Source: Anaerolineae bacterium (GTDB lineage: Bacteria > Chloroflexota > Anaerolineae > Aggregatilineales > Phototrophicaceae). From it: a DNA stretch of 64,000 nucleotides. The notes beneath the pieces were generated by a model, which saw only the letters and a program-made list of their open reading frames with translations, made no database searches and was not told where the DNA came from. Positions 41,992-51,367 of this stretch are shown here, in pieces. Where the stretch lies: assembly GCA_017303635.1 (NCBI GenBank), contig JAFLCG010000008.1:62001-126000 (forward strand), read 5' to 3'. Both the position numbers and the translations under genes were made by a program. Position 1 is the first letter of the stretch. Every line of letters starts with the position of its first letter.

Positions 41992-43419
41992 ATGCAGCCT
42001 TCAGGACAAGCTTCCCCACACGACAATTCGCGCTCGTTGACTTTTCGTTATCTGGTGGGGCTGGGTTTGATCGCCGCCCTCCTGATCGCAGGACAAGTCA
42101 TCATTCAGTTGAGCGCCCAACAGCAATCCACCGATGGTTCTATCGTGAACTACTCGGGTCGCCAGCGTATGTTGAGCCAGAAGTTGAGCAAGGCTTCGCT
42201 GGAATCCCTGGTGGCAGGCACACAGGAAGAACGGGATGTAGCGCTCACCGAAGTGCAGGATGTGATTGTTCAATGGGAACGGGCACATCGTGGCCTCCAG
42301 TACGGTGATGCTGGCTTGAACCTCCCGGGTGGCAACAGTGCCGCAGTGGCCGAATTATTTGGGCAAATTTCCCCGCACTTTGAGGCGATGTATGCCGCTG
42401 GTCGCTGCCTGGTCCCGTCGAGCGTGAGTGTGCCGGAAGGCTGTACGCTGGGCCGTACCGTTTACGTGCAAACCATCATTGATAATGAGGCAGAATTCCT
42501 GAAAGGTATGGATGCCATTACCTTCCAGTATGCTGCTGAAGCCGAAGGGCGCGTCGCTTCCGCCCGGTTGCAGCAATTCGGGTTCTTCATCGCCGCGCTG
42601 CTGGTTGTGGCGGGCGTCGGTTATTTCTTGTTCCGTCCGCTCACCCGCACGATCAGCCAAACCATCGCCGCCCTGTCGGAATCAGAAGAACGCTTAAAAC
42701 AAACGCTGCAAGAAACCACGGCTCGTTCCCGCGACCTGCAAACAGTGTCCGACGTGAATGTGCAGATCGCCACCATTCTGGAACCCCGCCGTTTGCTGCA
42801 GGACGTCGTCGACCTGACCAAAGAACGGTTTGCCTTGTATCACTCCCATATTTACCTGTTGAATGAAGAAGGCGATACGCTGCAACTGACCGCCGGTGCT
42901 GGTCATGTCGGTCGAGAAATGGTGGGGCAGAAGCGCCAGATCGCCCTTGAGAATGTGCAGTCGATTGTGGCGACCTCCGGTCGCGAGCGCAAAGGCGTGA
43001 TTATCAACGACACCCGCGCATCTGCTACCTTCCTGCCGCATCCGCTGCTGCCCAATACCCGCTCTGAAATGGCCGTGCCGCTCATTTCCCGTGGTCAACT
43101 GCTGGGCGTGCTGGACGTGCAGAGCGATCAGCCTGGTTACTTCACCCAGGACGTGCTGGAAGTCTTTGAACTTCTGGCGCTGCAGATCGCCACGGCCATC
43201 AGCAATGCTCGGCTGTACGATCAAGCCGACCGTACCAGCCGCCACGACCGCGCCATCACCGAAATTGACCGCCGCCTGCAGGGTGCCCTGGGCGTCGATG
43301 AAATTCTGCAAACCACGGTGCGGGAGTTGGGTAAGGCGCTGCGCGTCCCCTATACCGCTATCGAACTCAAACTGCCTAAGAGTAACGGCGAACACGCCGA
43401 CGCCGCCAAGGAGAACTAA
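41992..43419 (+). CDS. PilJ-like and GAF-domain membrane sensor without kinase
   Basis: Start at the ATG at 41992, nine bases behind GCGGAG; an in-frame GTG at 41983 overlaps that site. The 475 residues have two membrane helices (about 20-42 and 195-217). The outer part begins IVNYSGRQRMLSQKLSKASLE, the PilJ/NarX-like type IV pili methyl-accepting motif found in nitrate sensors. A short coiled coil is followed by a GAF domain (about 240-415), with LTKERFALYHSHIYLLNEEGD and VPLISRGQLLGVLDVQSD. No HisKA, HATPase, GGDEF or MCP domain follows, so it can sense but not signal alone. It is the first gene of an operon with a solute-binding protein and a large kinase. Confidence 0.88.
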   Translation: MQPSGQASPHDNSRSLTFRYLVGLGLIAALLIAGQVIIQLSAQQQSTDGSIVNYSGRQRMLSQKLSKASLESLVAGTQEERDVALTEVQDVIVQWERAHRGLQYGDAGLNLPGGNSAAVAELFGQISPHFEAMYAAGRCLVPSSVSVPEGCTLGRTVYVQTIIDNEAEFLKGMDAITFQYAAEAEGRVASARLQQFGFFIAALLVVAGVGYFLFRPLTRTISQTIAALSESEERLKQTLQETTARSRDLQTVSDVNVQIATILEPRRLLQDVVDLTKERFALYHSHIYLLNEEGDTLQLTAGAGHVGREMVGQKRQIALENVQSIVATSGRERKGVIINDTRASATFLPHPLLPNTRSEMAVPLISRGQLLGVLDVQSDQPGYFTQDVLEVFELLALQIATAISNARLYDQADRTSRHDRAITEIDRRLQGALGVDEILQTTVRELGKALRVPYTAIELKLPKSNGEHADAAKEN

Positions 43420-43420
43420 A

Positions 43421-44449
43421 ATGACTCGTAAATCTATCCTGTGGGTGGCTCTGCTGGCCTTACTGCTGCTAGTAGTCAGCGGAGCCGCTTCAGCCCAAAC
43501 GGAAGCCCGCGCGACTTCCGTCCAGCTCTCCTGGTTCCCGAATATCGAATATGCCGGTTTGTATGAAGCTGAACGTAACGGCTTTTTCACTGCTCAGGGA
43601 CTGACAGTGGAATTAAAGCCCGGTGGGTTTGATGATGCCGGGGTATACATCAACCCGGTCGACCAGGTGATGAACGGAAATGCCGATTTTGGTATCACGG
43701 GCGCACACGTCATTTTAAGCTCACGAGCGGAAGGCAAGCCGCTGGTAGCAATCGCCGCGATTTATCAGCGCACCCCCGTAGTGCTGTTCTCGCTACCGGG
43801 ATCGAACATCAATCGACCGGAAGACCTGGTTGGAAAACGAGTCGGCACGCAGCCTGATGGTAGCGCCATTGGCATCATGTTCCGGGCACTGCTGGCCTCC
43901 AAGAACCTGACGATGGATCAGATCGTTGCCAATACCAGCATCGACTTCAATTCACCTGATCCGTTGTTTAGCGGTGAAGTCGATGTCATGCAGGGGTTTT
44001 TGACTAACCAGGCAGTACAAGCACGGTTGCGTGATCCTGAAGTCAAGATCATGCTGATGAGCGACTACGGGATCGATTTTTACAGCAACGTTTTGTTCAC
44101 CACCGAGCAAATGATTCAGGAACAGCCAGCCGTGGTTCAAGGCATGGTGCAGGCCATGGTCGATGGGCTGAATAGTACCGTCGCAGATCCTGATGCTGCC
44201 GCAGCCTATGCTCTGGAAAATCACATTGCCAACGGTGCAGATGAGCAAGTCCGCCAGGTACAGATCGACGGCATTTTGACTTCAATCCCGCTGATTAACC
44301 CGCCTAACAGCCGCCCTGGCATGATGAGTGCGGATATTTGGGCACATGCGCTGGATGTGCTGGTCAACCAGAATCTGATTGGGGACAATCAGGATGTCAA
44401 CAGCGCTTTCACACTAAGCTTTCTTAACCAGGCTTATGCTGGTTCCTAA
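43421..44449 (+). CDS. NMT1/THI5-type periplasmic solute-binding protein
   Basis: 342 residues. The frame is open further upstream inside the previous gene, but the ATG at 43421 directly follows AAGGAG and begins a signal peptide (1-25, ending ASAQ). The mature part has SVQLSWFPNIEYAGLYEAERNGFF, the family start, then GVYINPVDQVMNGNADFGITG and a hinge region. This family binds thiamine precursors, nitrate, taurine, riboflavin or related compounds for ABC transporters. No ABC permease or ATPase is present. It starts one base after the stop of the sensor gene and 14 bp before the kinase, so I infer a ligand-presenting role. Confidence 0.9.
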   Translation: MTRKSILWVALLALLLLVVSGAASAQTEARATSVQLSWFPNIEYAGLYEAERNGFFTAQGLTVELKPGGFDDAGVYINPVDQVMNGNADFGITGAHVILSSRAEGKPLVAIAAIYQRTPVVLFSLPGSNINRPEDLVGKRVGTQPDGSAIGIMFRALLASKNLTMDQIVANTSIDFNSPDPLFSGEVDVMQGFLTNQAVQARLRDPEVKIMLMSDYGIDFYSNVLFTTEQMIQEQPAVVQGMVQAMVDGLNSTVADPDAAAAYALENHIANGADEQVRQVQIDGILTSIPLINPPNSRPGMMSADIWAHALDVLVNQNLIGDNQDVNSAFTLSFLNQAYAGS

Positions 44450-44463
44450 CGTTCACGGAGTAG

Positions 44464-47400
44464 ATGATGACTGACCAACCGGCCTCCCGCACATCCCGAC
44501 GTGGACGTTTGCGCGATAACCTGATCCTGTACTCGATCCTGCTGGTATTGATCCCAGCAGCGTTCATCGGCCTGTTTACTATTTTTCAGGTGCGGAACAG
44601 CACTATCCAGCTGTACTTTAGGGAACTGGAAACTATCGCATCGCTCAAAGGTGATGCAGTCCGTGAGTGGCTGGAAAGCACCGAATACGCGATGGATATC
44701 ATCGCCTATGGTGGTACGACGGCTGACCTGCTCAACAGCTTTGGTCAGGCAGCCCAGACGGGACAAATCGACCTTGCCCAGCAGGCGGAACTGAACGAGT
44801 CCCTGGCTTCGTACATCGAAATCTCGGAAATCCACTCCGATGAAGTCAATGTCGATGCAAGTGATGAAGAAACGCGTACGGCACTCACCGAATTTATCGT
44901 CTACACCCCGGCAGGCGATGTCATCGCTGCCTCCGACCCCAATCAGATTGGTAAAGTCGTTTCGCGACAGCCCTACTTCACGGCAAGCCTGACCCCAGGT
45001 GAAGAGGGACATCTGGTTCATCCACCTTTTACCGATCTGGCAACGGGTAGCTTGACCATGTTCACCACCCGCCCGATTGAGGCCAATGGTCAGATCCTAA
45101 TGGTGCTGGCAGGACGGCTCAGCTTGGATGAACTCTACGAGATCATGACCGAGCGCGCTGCGCTGGGTGATACCGGTGAAACTTACCTCATCAGCAGCAA
45201 TAACAACTACTTCCTCACCCCCAGCCGCTTTGGTGGCATCAGCAGCAATCGCAGCTACAGCAGTTCGGGGATTGAGGCAGGCCTTCGCGGGGAATCTGGT
45301 CAAGGGATTTACCCAGACTATCGTGGACTACCTGTGCTCGGGGTCTACAGCTATATCCCTGAATTGCAGGCCGCCTTCCTGACCGAAATTGACGAAGCCG
45401 AAGCCAATATCCTGTTTCAACAGATTGCCCTGGTCATTGCGGGTACTACGGCCTTAGCGGCAGTCGCAGCCATCGTTGTTGCTTTTGCTTACGCCAATCG
45501 CTTCAGCCAACCAATCATCCGCTTGACTGACGTAGCCACCCGTCTGGCCAGTGGCGACTTGCAACAGCGCGCCAAAGTCAACGTCAACAATGAAATTGGT
45601 ACGCTGGCGGGTGCCTTCAACCAGATGGCGAATCAGCTTCAGGAATTCATCGCCACGCTGGATGCGCGCGTCCAGGCGCGTACTCGTGACCTGGCGACGA
45701 CGGTTGAAGTCGGTCGTCTGGTCACCAGCATCTACAACCAGGATGAAATGCTGCCTCAGTTGGTTGAATTCATCCGTTCCAAATTCAATATCTACTATGC
45801 CCAGATCTATCTGCTGGATGATGCCAAACGCTTCGCCAACCTGCGCGCCGGTTCCGGCGATGTTGGTCGGCAGTTGTTAGCCCGCCTCCATCGGTTGGAT
45901 ATGCTGGAAACCTCACTGGTATCCACAGCCGTCCGTACTGGTCAGGCAGTGGTGGTGCCGGATACCGCCCGGAACCCCAATCACAAACCTAATCCCCTGC
46001 TGCCGCTGACCCGTTCTGAAGTGGCCGTGCCGCTGATCGTCGGTCAGGACATCCTGGGTGTGCTGGACATGCAGGCCGTTGACCCGAACACCTTCAATGA
46101 TGAGAACGCCTCGGTGTTCCAGGCGATGGCTAATCAGATCGCTTCTACGCTGCAAACGGCTCAGGCCTTCGATGAAGCCCAGATCGCCGTGTATCGGTCG
46201 GAAGAAGTCAACCGCCGCCTGACCGAGAACAACTGGGGCGAATACCTGGGCACGCTCAATCAACGCGGGCGGGTGGGTTACGAATACGATCTCGAATCAC
46301 CCGAATGGCTGGATACCGGCAAGATGGACGCCATTCAGGATGCCAATGCCGCTGTCCCGATTGTCGTCGGTGGGCAGGAAATTGGACGTATCGTAGTCAA
46401 GGACCCGGATGGACGGACGACCTTTGGCGAACAGGAACAGGCGCTCATTGCCGATATCTCTGGTCGTGTCGCCCAATCGCTCGAACAGTTCCGCGCCTTC
46501 GACGAAGTCCGACGGGCAGAAGCCACCATCCGCGAAGCGCTCAAGCAGGTGCAGGACGTACGCTTCGCGCTCGACCAGCACTCGATTGTGGCGATCACGG
46601 ATGTGCGCGGCATCATCAACTATGTGAATGACCGGTTCTGCGAAGTTTCCAAGTACAGCCGGGAAGAATTGATCGGGCAGGATCACGGCATTGTCAATTC
46701 CGGCTATCACGACAAGGAATATATCCGCGATATGTGGCGGACGATTGCCAACGGTAAGGTGTGGCATGGTGAATTCCTCAATCGTGCCAAGGATGGTAGC
46801 CTCTACTGGGTGGACTCGACCATCGTGCCGACGCTGGGTGAAGACGGCAAACCGAAACAATACGTCGCCCTGCGGACGGAAATCACCGAGCAGAAGATGC
46901 AAATGGCCGCGATCGAGCAATCCCGCTTGCGTGCGGAGCAGGTCTCGAACATCAATGCGGCGCTCTCCCAGGCCGCCAACGTAGAAGATATTCTGACGGC
47001 AGTCGCGTCACTGGCCGAAGAATACAATGTCGGTTACTCGTCAATCTCCTTCATTGATCAAAGTGAAGACGGCCACATCCTTCGTTCTACCGCGGTTGCG
47101 GTCCGTACTGGTGATGGTACGAATGTGCCCCTCACTGGGTATACGACCAGTACCCCGGATGAAGTCCCGCTGCTGCGCCTGATCGATCAGCAGCCGAATC
47201 AATTGATCGTGATTGACGACATTCAATCCAGCCCATTGATAGATGAACAAACCCGTGCCTATCTGGAACAAGTCGGCGCACTCGCGGCCGTCATCATGCC
47301 CCTGCGTTCGGCGCAGGGCTGGGTCGGTACACTGACCTTTAGCTGGTCTACCGCGCAGAACTTCTTCCCCAACATGCTGGATCTGATGTCGGCGATTATG

Positions 47401-48699
47401 CCGACGGCTTCAGCGGTGCTGGAAGCCAATCGCCAGGCGCTGGAAACGGCTCGCCGAGCCGCTGAACTGGAAACGGTCGCCCAGGTGAGCGCCGCCACAA
47501 CCACCCTGCTCGAACTACAAGAACTGCTACACGCGGTCGTCGAACTCACGAAAGAACGGTTTGACCTGTACCACGCTCACATCTATCTGCTGGATGAAAC
47601 GGGTGATTACCTGAACCTGGCGGCGGGTGCCGGTGAACCAGGCCGCCTGATGCTGGACCATGGTCACCGTATTCCGTTCGACCGTGAACACTCGCTGGTG
47701 GCCCGCGCTGCTCGAGAACGTCAGGGTATTATCGCTAACGATATCACGCAGGAACCCGACTTCCTGCCCAATCCGCTGCTGCCGGAAACCCGTGCAGAAC
47801 TATCGCTGCCGCTGATTGTCGGTGAACGCCTGCTGGGCGTGCTGGATATGCAGTCGACTGAAGCGGGCCGCTTTACCGATCAGGATGTGCGCCTGAAGAA
47901 CGCCCTCGCCGATCAGGTCGCGGTGGCCATCCAGAACTCGCTGGCCTTCGCCGAACAGCAGCAGATTGCTGAACGCTTGCGCGAAGTCGATAAGCTCAAG
48001 TCCCAATTCCTGGCGAATATGTCCCACGAGCTGCGGACGCCGCTCAACTCGATCATTGGTTACGCCGAAGTCCTGATGGATGGCATCGACGGTGATCTGA
48101 CCGAAGAAGCGGTTGAAGATGTCCAGGCCATCCACAGCGGCGGCAAGCATCTGCTGACCATCATCAATGACATCCTCGATCTGGCGAAGATTGAAGCCGG
48201 TCAGATGTACATGAGCCGGGGTGAGGCCAAGCTGGAACCCGTCTTGAACGAGGTCATGAATAACCTCACGGTTCTTGCGGAAAAGCGTGGCATTAGCCTG
48301 AACCTGGAGATCGAACCCGGTCTGCCGGCCGTCTACGGTGATCCGATCCGCCTGAAGCAGATTGCCTATAACCTGGTCAACAACGCCATCAAGTTCACCG
48401 AGCAGGGCAGTGTAAGCGTGTTTGCCTCGCTCAAGAATGCCAACAGGGTTGAAATCCGTATTGTCGATACCGGCATCGGCATGAGCGATCAGGATATTGC
48501 GGGCCTCTTCCAGCAGTTCCACCAGGTCGATGGTTCGCCGACCCGCCGCGCTGGTGGCACCGGCCTTGGCTTGGTTATCACCAAACATCTGGTCGAAATG
48601 CACGAAGGCAGCATCGTCGTCACCAGTGAGAAGGGCGTTGGTTCGGTCTTCAGCTTCACCCTGCCCGTCTTCACCGTTCCGCAGCCAGAAATGGCCTAA
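44464..48699 (+). CDS. large membrane histidine kinase (dCache-HAMP-GAFs-PAS-GAFs-HisKA-HATPase)
   Basis: About 1411 residues; ATG 44467 fits the upstream GGAG better than 44464. Residues 20-42 and about 320-345 are membrane helices enclosing a dCache-like sensor domain (FIVYTPAGDVIAASD, TGETYLIS). HAMP follows, then a GAF near 420-580, a partial GAF-like part, a PAS domain at about 700-810 (FALDQHSIVAITDVRGIINYVNDRFCEVSKYSREELIG), a GAF at about 840-1000 and another at 1020-1165 (KERFDLYHAHIYLLDETGD). HisKA has H1188 (NMSHELRTPLNS), and the HATPase has NNAIKF, DTGIGM and GTGLGL. The last GAF is close to that of the first operon gene. A terminator follows. Confidence 0.93.
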   Translation: MMTDQPASRTSRRGRLRDNLILYSILLVLIPAAFIGLFTIFQVRNSTIQLYFRELETIASLKGDAVREWLESTEYAMDIIAYGGTTADLLNSFGQAAQTGQIDLAQQAELNESLASYIEISEIHSDEVNVDASDEETRTALTEFIVYTPAGDVIAASDPNQIGKVVSRQPYFTASLTPGEEGHLVHPPFTDLATGSLTMFTTRPIEANGQILMVLAGRLSLDELYEIMTERAALGDTGETYLISSNNNYFLTPSRFGGISSNRSYSSSGIEAGLRGESGQGIYPDYRGLPVLGVYSYIPELQAAFLTEIDEAEANILFQQIALVIAGTTALAAVAAIVVAFAYANRFSQPIIRLTDVATRLASGDLQQRAKVNVNNEIGTLAGAFNQMANQLQEFIATLDARVQARTRDLATTVEVGRLVTSIYNQDEMLPQLVEFIRSKFNIYYAQIYLLDDAKRFANLRAGSGDVGRQLLARLHRLDMLETSLVSTAVRTGQAVVVPDTARNPNHKPNPLLPLTRSEVAVPLIVGQDILGVLDMQAVDPNTFNDENASVFQAMANQIASTLQTAQAFDEAQIAVYRSEEVNRRLTENNWGEYLGTLNQRGRVGYEYDLESPEWLDTGKMDAIQDANAAVPIVVGGQEIGRIVVKDPDGRTTFGEQEQALIADISGRVAQSLEQFRAFDEVRRAEATIREALKQVQDVRFALDQHSIVAITDVRGIINYVNDRFCEVSKYSREELIGQDHGIVNSGYHDKEYIRDMWRTIANGKVWHGEFLNRAKDGSLYWVDSTIVPTLGEDGKPKQYVALRTEITEQKMQMAAIEQSRLRAEQVSNINAALSQAANVEDILTAVASLAEEYNVGYSSISFIDQSEDGHILRSTAVAVRTGDGTNVPLTGYTTSTPDEVPLLRLIDQQPNQLIVIDDIQSSPLIDEQTRAYLEQVGALAAVIMPLRSAQGWVGTLTFSWSTAQNFFPNMLDLMSAIMPTASAVLEANRQALETARRAAELETVAQVSAATTTLLELQELLHAVVELTKERFDLYHAHIYLLDETGDYLNLAAGAGEPGRLMLDHGHRIPFDREHSLVARAARERQGIIANDITQEPDFLPNPLLPETRAELSLPLIVGERLLGVLDMQSTEAGRFTDQDVRLKNALADQVAVAIQNSLAFAEQQQIAERLREVDKLKSQFLANMSHELRTPLNSIIGYAEVLMDGIDGDLTEEAVEDVQAIHSGGKHLLTIINDILDLAKIEAGQMYMSRGEAKLEPVLNEVMNNLTVLAEKRGISLNLEIEPGLPAVYGDPIRLKQIAYNLVNNAIKFTEQGSVSVFASLKNANRVEIRIVDTGIGMSDQDIAGLFQQFHQVDGSPTRRAGGTGLGLVITKHLVEMHEGSIVVTSEKGVGSVFSFTLPVFTVPQPEMA

Positions 48700-48717
48700 G
48701 ACCGTCGTTGTATACGG

Positions 48718-48742
48718 AGGGCGGCCCCCACCGGGTCGCCCT
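48718..48742 (+). terminator. hairpin terminator after the large kinase
   Basis: AGGGCG and CGCCCT, each extended by CCC/GGG after one unpaired base, form a stem followed by TTCC. It separates the sensory operon from the threonine synthase-receiver gene, so the ATG at 48774, not upstream TTG codons, is the likely start there. Confidence 0.65.
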
Positions 48743-48773
48743 TTCCTCAAATAAGTATGATCGGTACCCCCTC

Positions 48774-50903
48774 ATGAATCCCTGGTTTACCCATACCGTT
48801 TGCCTGGAATGTGGTCATCAGATGCCACCGGATATCCATCTGAGCACCTGTACGGCCTGCGGTTCTCAATGGCTGGATGCCCGTTATGATTATGAGGCGG
48901 TCAGCAAGCTCTGGCCGAGCAGCATCAAAGGACGGGATCGCTCGCTCTGGCGTTACGTAGAACTGCTGCCGCTGGGCGAACCCGATGTTGAAATCACCAT
49001 GGGGGAAGGCTATACCTCCCTCACCCGCCTTTACAGCTACGAGCAGATTTACCAGCACGAGCATCTGTATGCCAAAGATGAGCGCCAGGGGCCGACTAGT
49101 TCCTTTAAGGATCGTCAGGCGGCGCTTTCAGTCATGGCTATGCGGCGCGCGGGTATCACCGAATGTGTGCTGGCCTCGACGGGTAACGCCGGGGCAGCCT
49201 ACGCCGCCTATTGCGCGCGGGCGGGCATCAAGCTGTGGTTGTTTCTGACCAGCCTCGTCCCTTCGGAGAAGATGCGGGAAGCCGCGCTTTACGGGGCGGA
49301 AGTCGTCAAGGTCAGCGGCACCTATGACGAAACCAAACACGTCGCGGCGGAATTCGCCAAGCGCAAAGGCATTCACCTTGACCGCGGGGCCAAAGCCATC
49401 CCCGGCAAAGAGAGCATGAAATCGCTGGCCTATGAGATGGCGGAGCAGATGACCGCCAAGTTAGGGCCAGATTCGACCGGCAAATGGCGTGCGCCGGACT
49501 GGTACATTCAGGCGGTCAGCGGCGGCATCGGCCCGCTGGGTGTCTGGAAAGGCTTTCAGGAACTGTACCAGATGGGTCTCATCGACCATCTGCCGAAGCT
49601 GGGTATCATTCAGGCGGCAGGCTGCGCGCCGATGGTGCAGGCCTTCCACGCGGGGGCGGAAACTGCCACGCCAGTCATCCCCAAAACGCTCATCACTGTC
49701 CTGGCGACCGGCGACCCCGGCCCGGCCTATGGTCTGCTGCGGGACGCCTGCTTGACTTCCGGCGGCACCATGCTGGCGATTGAAGATGGCGCGGCTTTTG
49801 AGGCCATGCGCCGGTTGGCGAGCAAAGCGGGTTTCTCGGTCGAACCGGCCACCGCGGTGGCCTTCGCCGGTCTGGAATCCATGTTGACTGATGGCATCAT
49901 CGCGCCTACAGAAACCGTCATCGTCAACTGTTCCGGGCATACCTTCACCGCTGAAAGCCACATTCTGGGCGATCAATACGTCCTTGATCTGCAAATTCAG
50001 AACGGGGAAAAGCGGACGACCCAGCAGACCCCCGCCATTCATGAAGGCTTGGATGCCGCCATCCGCAAGCTGGATGAGCAGGTGACCAGCATCCTGATTG
50101 TGGATGATAACCCCACCGACCGGCGGCTCATCAAGCGCCTGCTCCAACGTTACAAACGCTACCGGATAGATGAAGCGGGCAACGGGGCGGAAGCCCTCCA
50201 TGCCATCCGTGATCGTCAACCCGACTGCATCATCAGCGACCTGACCATGCCGGAGATGGACGGCTTCGCCTTCCTCGAAATGTTGAAAATGGACCCGGTC
50301 ACGGCCTCGATTCCGGTGGTGGTCATCTCAGCCAAAACCATCAGTGCCGATGATGCCCGCGTATTGGATCAGTACTCGGAGTCCGTCTGGACCAAAGGCG
50401 GTTTTGACACCCGGGTCCTGGTCGATCATGTCGTCACGATGCTGGGTCACTCGCTGGACATTGAGGAAAGCGGCGAAGTGCGGGCGGTCCGTCCGCTACG
50501 CCGACCGGATACCGGCCCGCTCACATCCGGACAGATGATCTCCATCGTTGCCGTCGAGGATAGCCCGGACGATCTGCGCCTGATCCGGAAGGTGCTGGAA
50601 GCCTCCGGACCTTATAAGGTCTTCAGCGCCACCAATGGGCGCGATGGCCTCAAAGCTATCTACGAACATAAGCCCGACCTGGTGGTGCTGGATCTGATGC
50701 TGCCGGATATGGACGGTTTTGCGGTGTTGGATGCACTGGAACACGATCATCGCCTGCGCGATATTCCAGTGGTGATTCTCTCCGCTAAGGAACTCACAGC
50801 GGCTGAAGCCAGGCGGCTCGAGCAGCATGCGGTACTAATGGTACCAAAAGCACAGTTTAATCGTGACGAATTTCTGGCGCGGGTGAAAGTCATTCTGGGT
50901 TAA
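48774..50903 (+). CDS. threonine synthase-like enzyme fused to two receiver domains
   Basis: 709 residues, continuously open. Residues 1-430 are a fold-type II PLP enzyme of threonine synthase type: zinc-ribbon CLECGH...CTACG, the entry TMGEGYTSL, K112 in PTSSFKDRQAA as Schiff base, and ASTGNAGAAYAAYCAR. Threonine synthase converts O-phosphohomoserine to threonine. Residues about 440-565 form a first receiver domain (ILIVDDNPTDRR, D489 in ISDLTMPEMDG) and residues about 580-705 a second (VAVEDSPDDLR, D640 in VLDLMLPDMDG). The first lacks the usual C-terminal KP motif (it has WTKGG). I know of no such fusion; it could place the enzyme, or an inactive relative, under phosphorelay control. The genes downstream are cotranscribed. 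Confidence 0.9.
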   Translation: MNPWFTHTVCLECGHQMPPDIHLSTCTACGSQWLDARYDYEAVSKLWPSSIKGRDRSLWRYVELLPLGEPDVEITMGEGYTSLTRLYSYEQIYQHEHLYAKDERQGPTSSFKDRQAALSVMAMRRAGITECVLASTGNAGAAYAAYCARAGIKLWLFLTSLVPSEKMREAALYGAEVVKVSGTYDETKHVAAEFAKRKGIHLDRGAKAIPGKESMKSLAYEMAEQMTAKLGPDSTGKWRAPDWYIQAVSGGIGPLGVWKGFQELYQMGLIDHLPKLGIIQAAGCAPMVQAFHAGAETATPVIPKTLITVLATGDPGPAYGLLRDACLTSGGTMLAIEDGAAFEAMRRLASKAGFSVEPATAVAFAGLESMLTDGIIAPTETVIVNCSGHTFTAESHILGDQYVLDLQIQNGEKRTTQQTPAIHEGLDAAIRKLDEQVTSILIVDDNPTDRRLIKRLLQRYKRYRIDEAGNGAEALHAIRDRQPDCIISDLTMPEMDGFAFLEMLKMDPVTASIPVVVISAKTISADDARVLDQYSESVWTKGGFDTRVLVDHVVTMLGHSLDIEESGEVRAVRPLRRPDTGPLTSGQMISIVAVEDSPDDLRLIRKVLEASGPYKVFSATNGRDGLKAIYEHKPDLVVLDLMLPDMDGFAVLDALEHDHRLRDIPVVILSAKELTAAEARRLEQHAVLMVPKAQFNRDEFLARVKVILG

Positions 50904-50953
50904 AATACGGCATCGTCCAGAGGTGTAGAGTCTCTATAGATCGGAAGCGGGCC

Positions 50954-51340
50954 ATGAGCCGAATAGTTCTCATCGAAGATAATGTCAACAATGCCCGCAT
51001 TGCCCAGAAGTTACTGAACCGGGCCGGCCACGAGGTGGTCACGGCGGAAGATGGCGAGACTGGGTTGGAAAAGGTGCTTGAACTCACCCCTGATATCGTG
51101 CTGGTTGACCTGGGCTTGCCGGATGTGGATGGGCAGACCGTGGTCGGCATGATGCGCCAGCAGGAATCGCTGAAACAGACCCGGATCATTGCCTTCACCG
51201 CCTGGCCTGAAGCGACTGCGCAGGAGATGGCGCTGGCCTATGGCTGCGACGGTGTCATTACCAAACCGATTGATACCCGGCAGTTCGCTGCCCAGGTGGT
51301 AGCCTTTCTGAAGCCACAATTCGACCAGACCACATCCTGA
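50954..51340 (+). CDS. single-domain response regulator (DivK-like)
   Basis: 128 residues, one receiver domain: acidic pair in VLIEDNVNNARIA, phospho-acceptor D52 in VLVDLGLPDVDG, Thr in IAFTAWP and the closing lysine in GVITKPIDT. No output domain. It lies 50 bp behind the threonine synthase-receiver fusion and 27 bp before a GNAT gene, in one operon. As a free receiver it could pick up phosphate from the large kinase or shuttle it between receivers. Confidence 0.94.
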   Translation: MSRIVLIEDNVNNARIAQKLLNRAGHEVVTAEDGETGLEKVLELTPDIVLVDLGLPDVDGQTVVGMMRQQESLKQTRIIAFTAWPEATAQEMALAYGCDGVITKPIDTRQFAAQVVAFLKPQFDQTTS

Positions 51341-51367
51341 AACGCCTCACCGGAGAAAGCCCACACC

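Noticed and set aside
43091..43420. Upstream extension of the solute-binding protein
   Set aside because: It overlaps the sensor gene in another frame; the ATG at 43421 has AAGGAG and starts a signal peptide.
48708..48773. TTG start for the threonine synthase-receiver gene
   Set aside because: It would place a terminator hairpin inside the coding sequence and add 22 residues of no family similarity.
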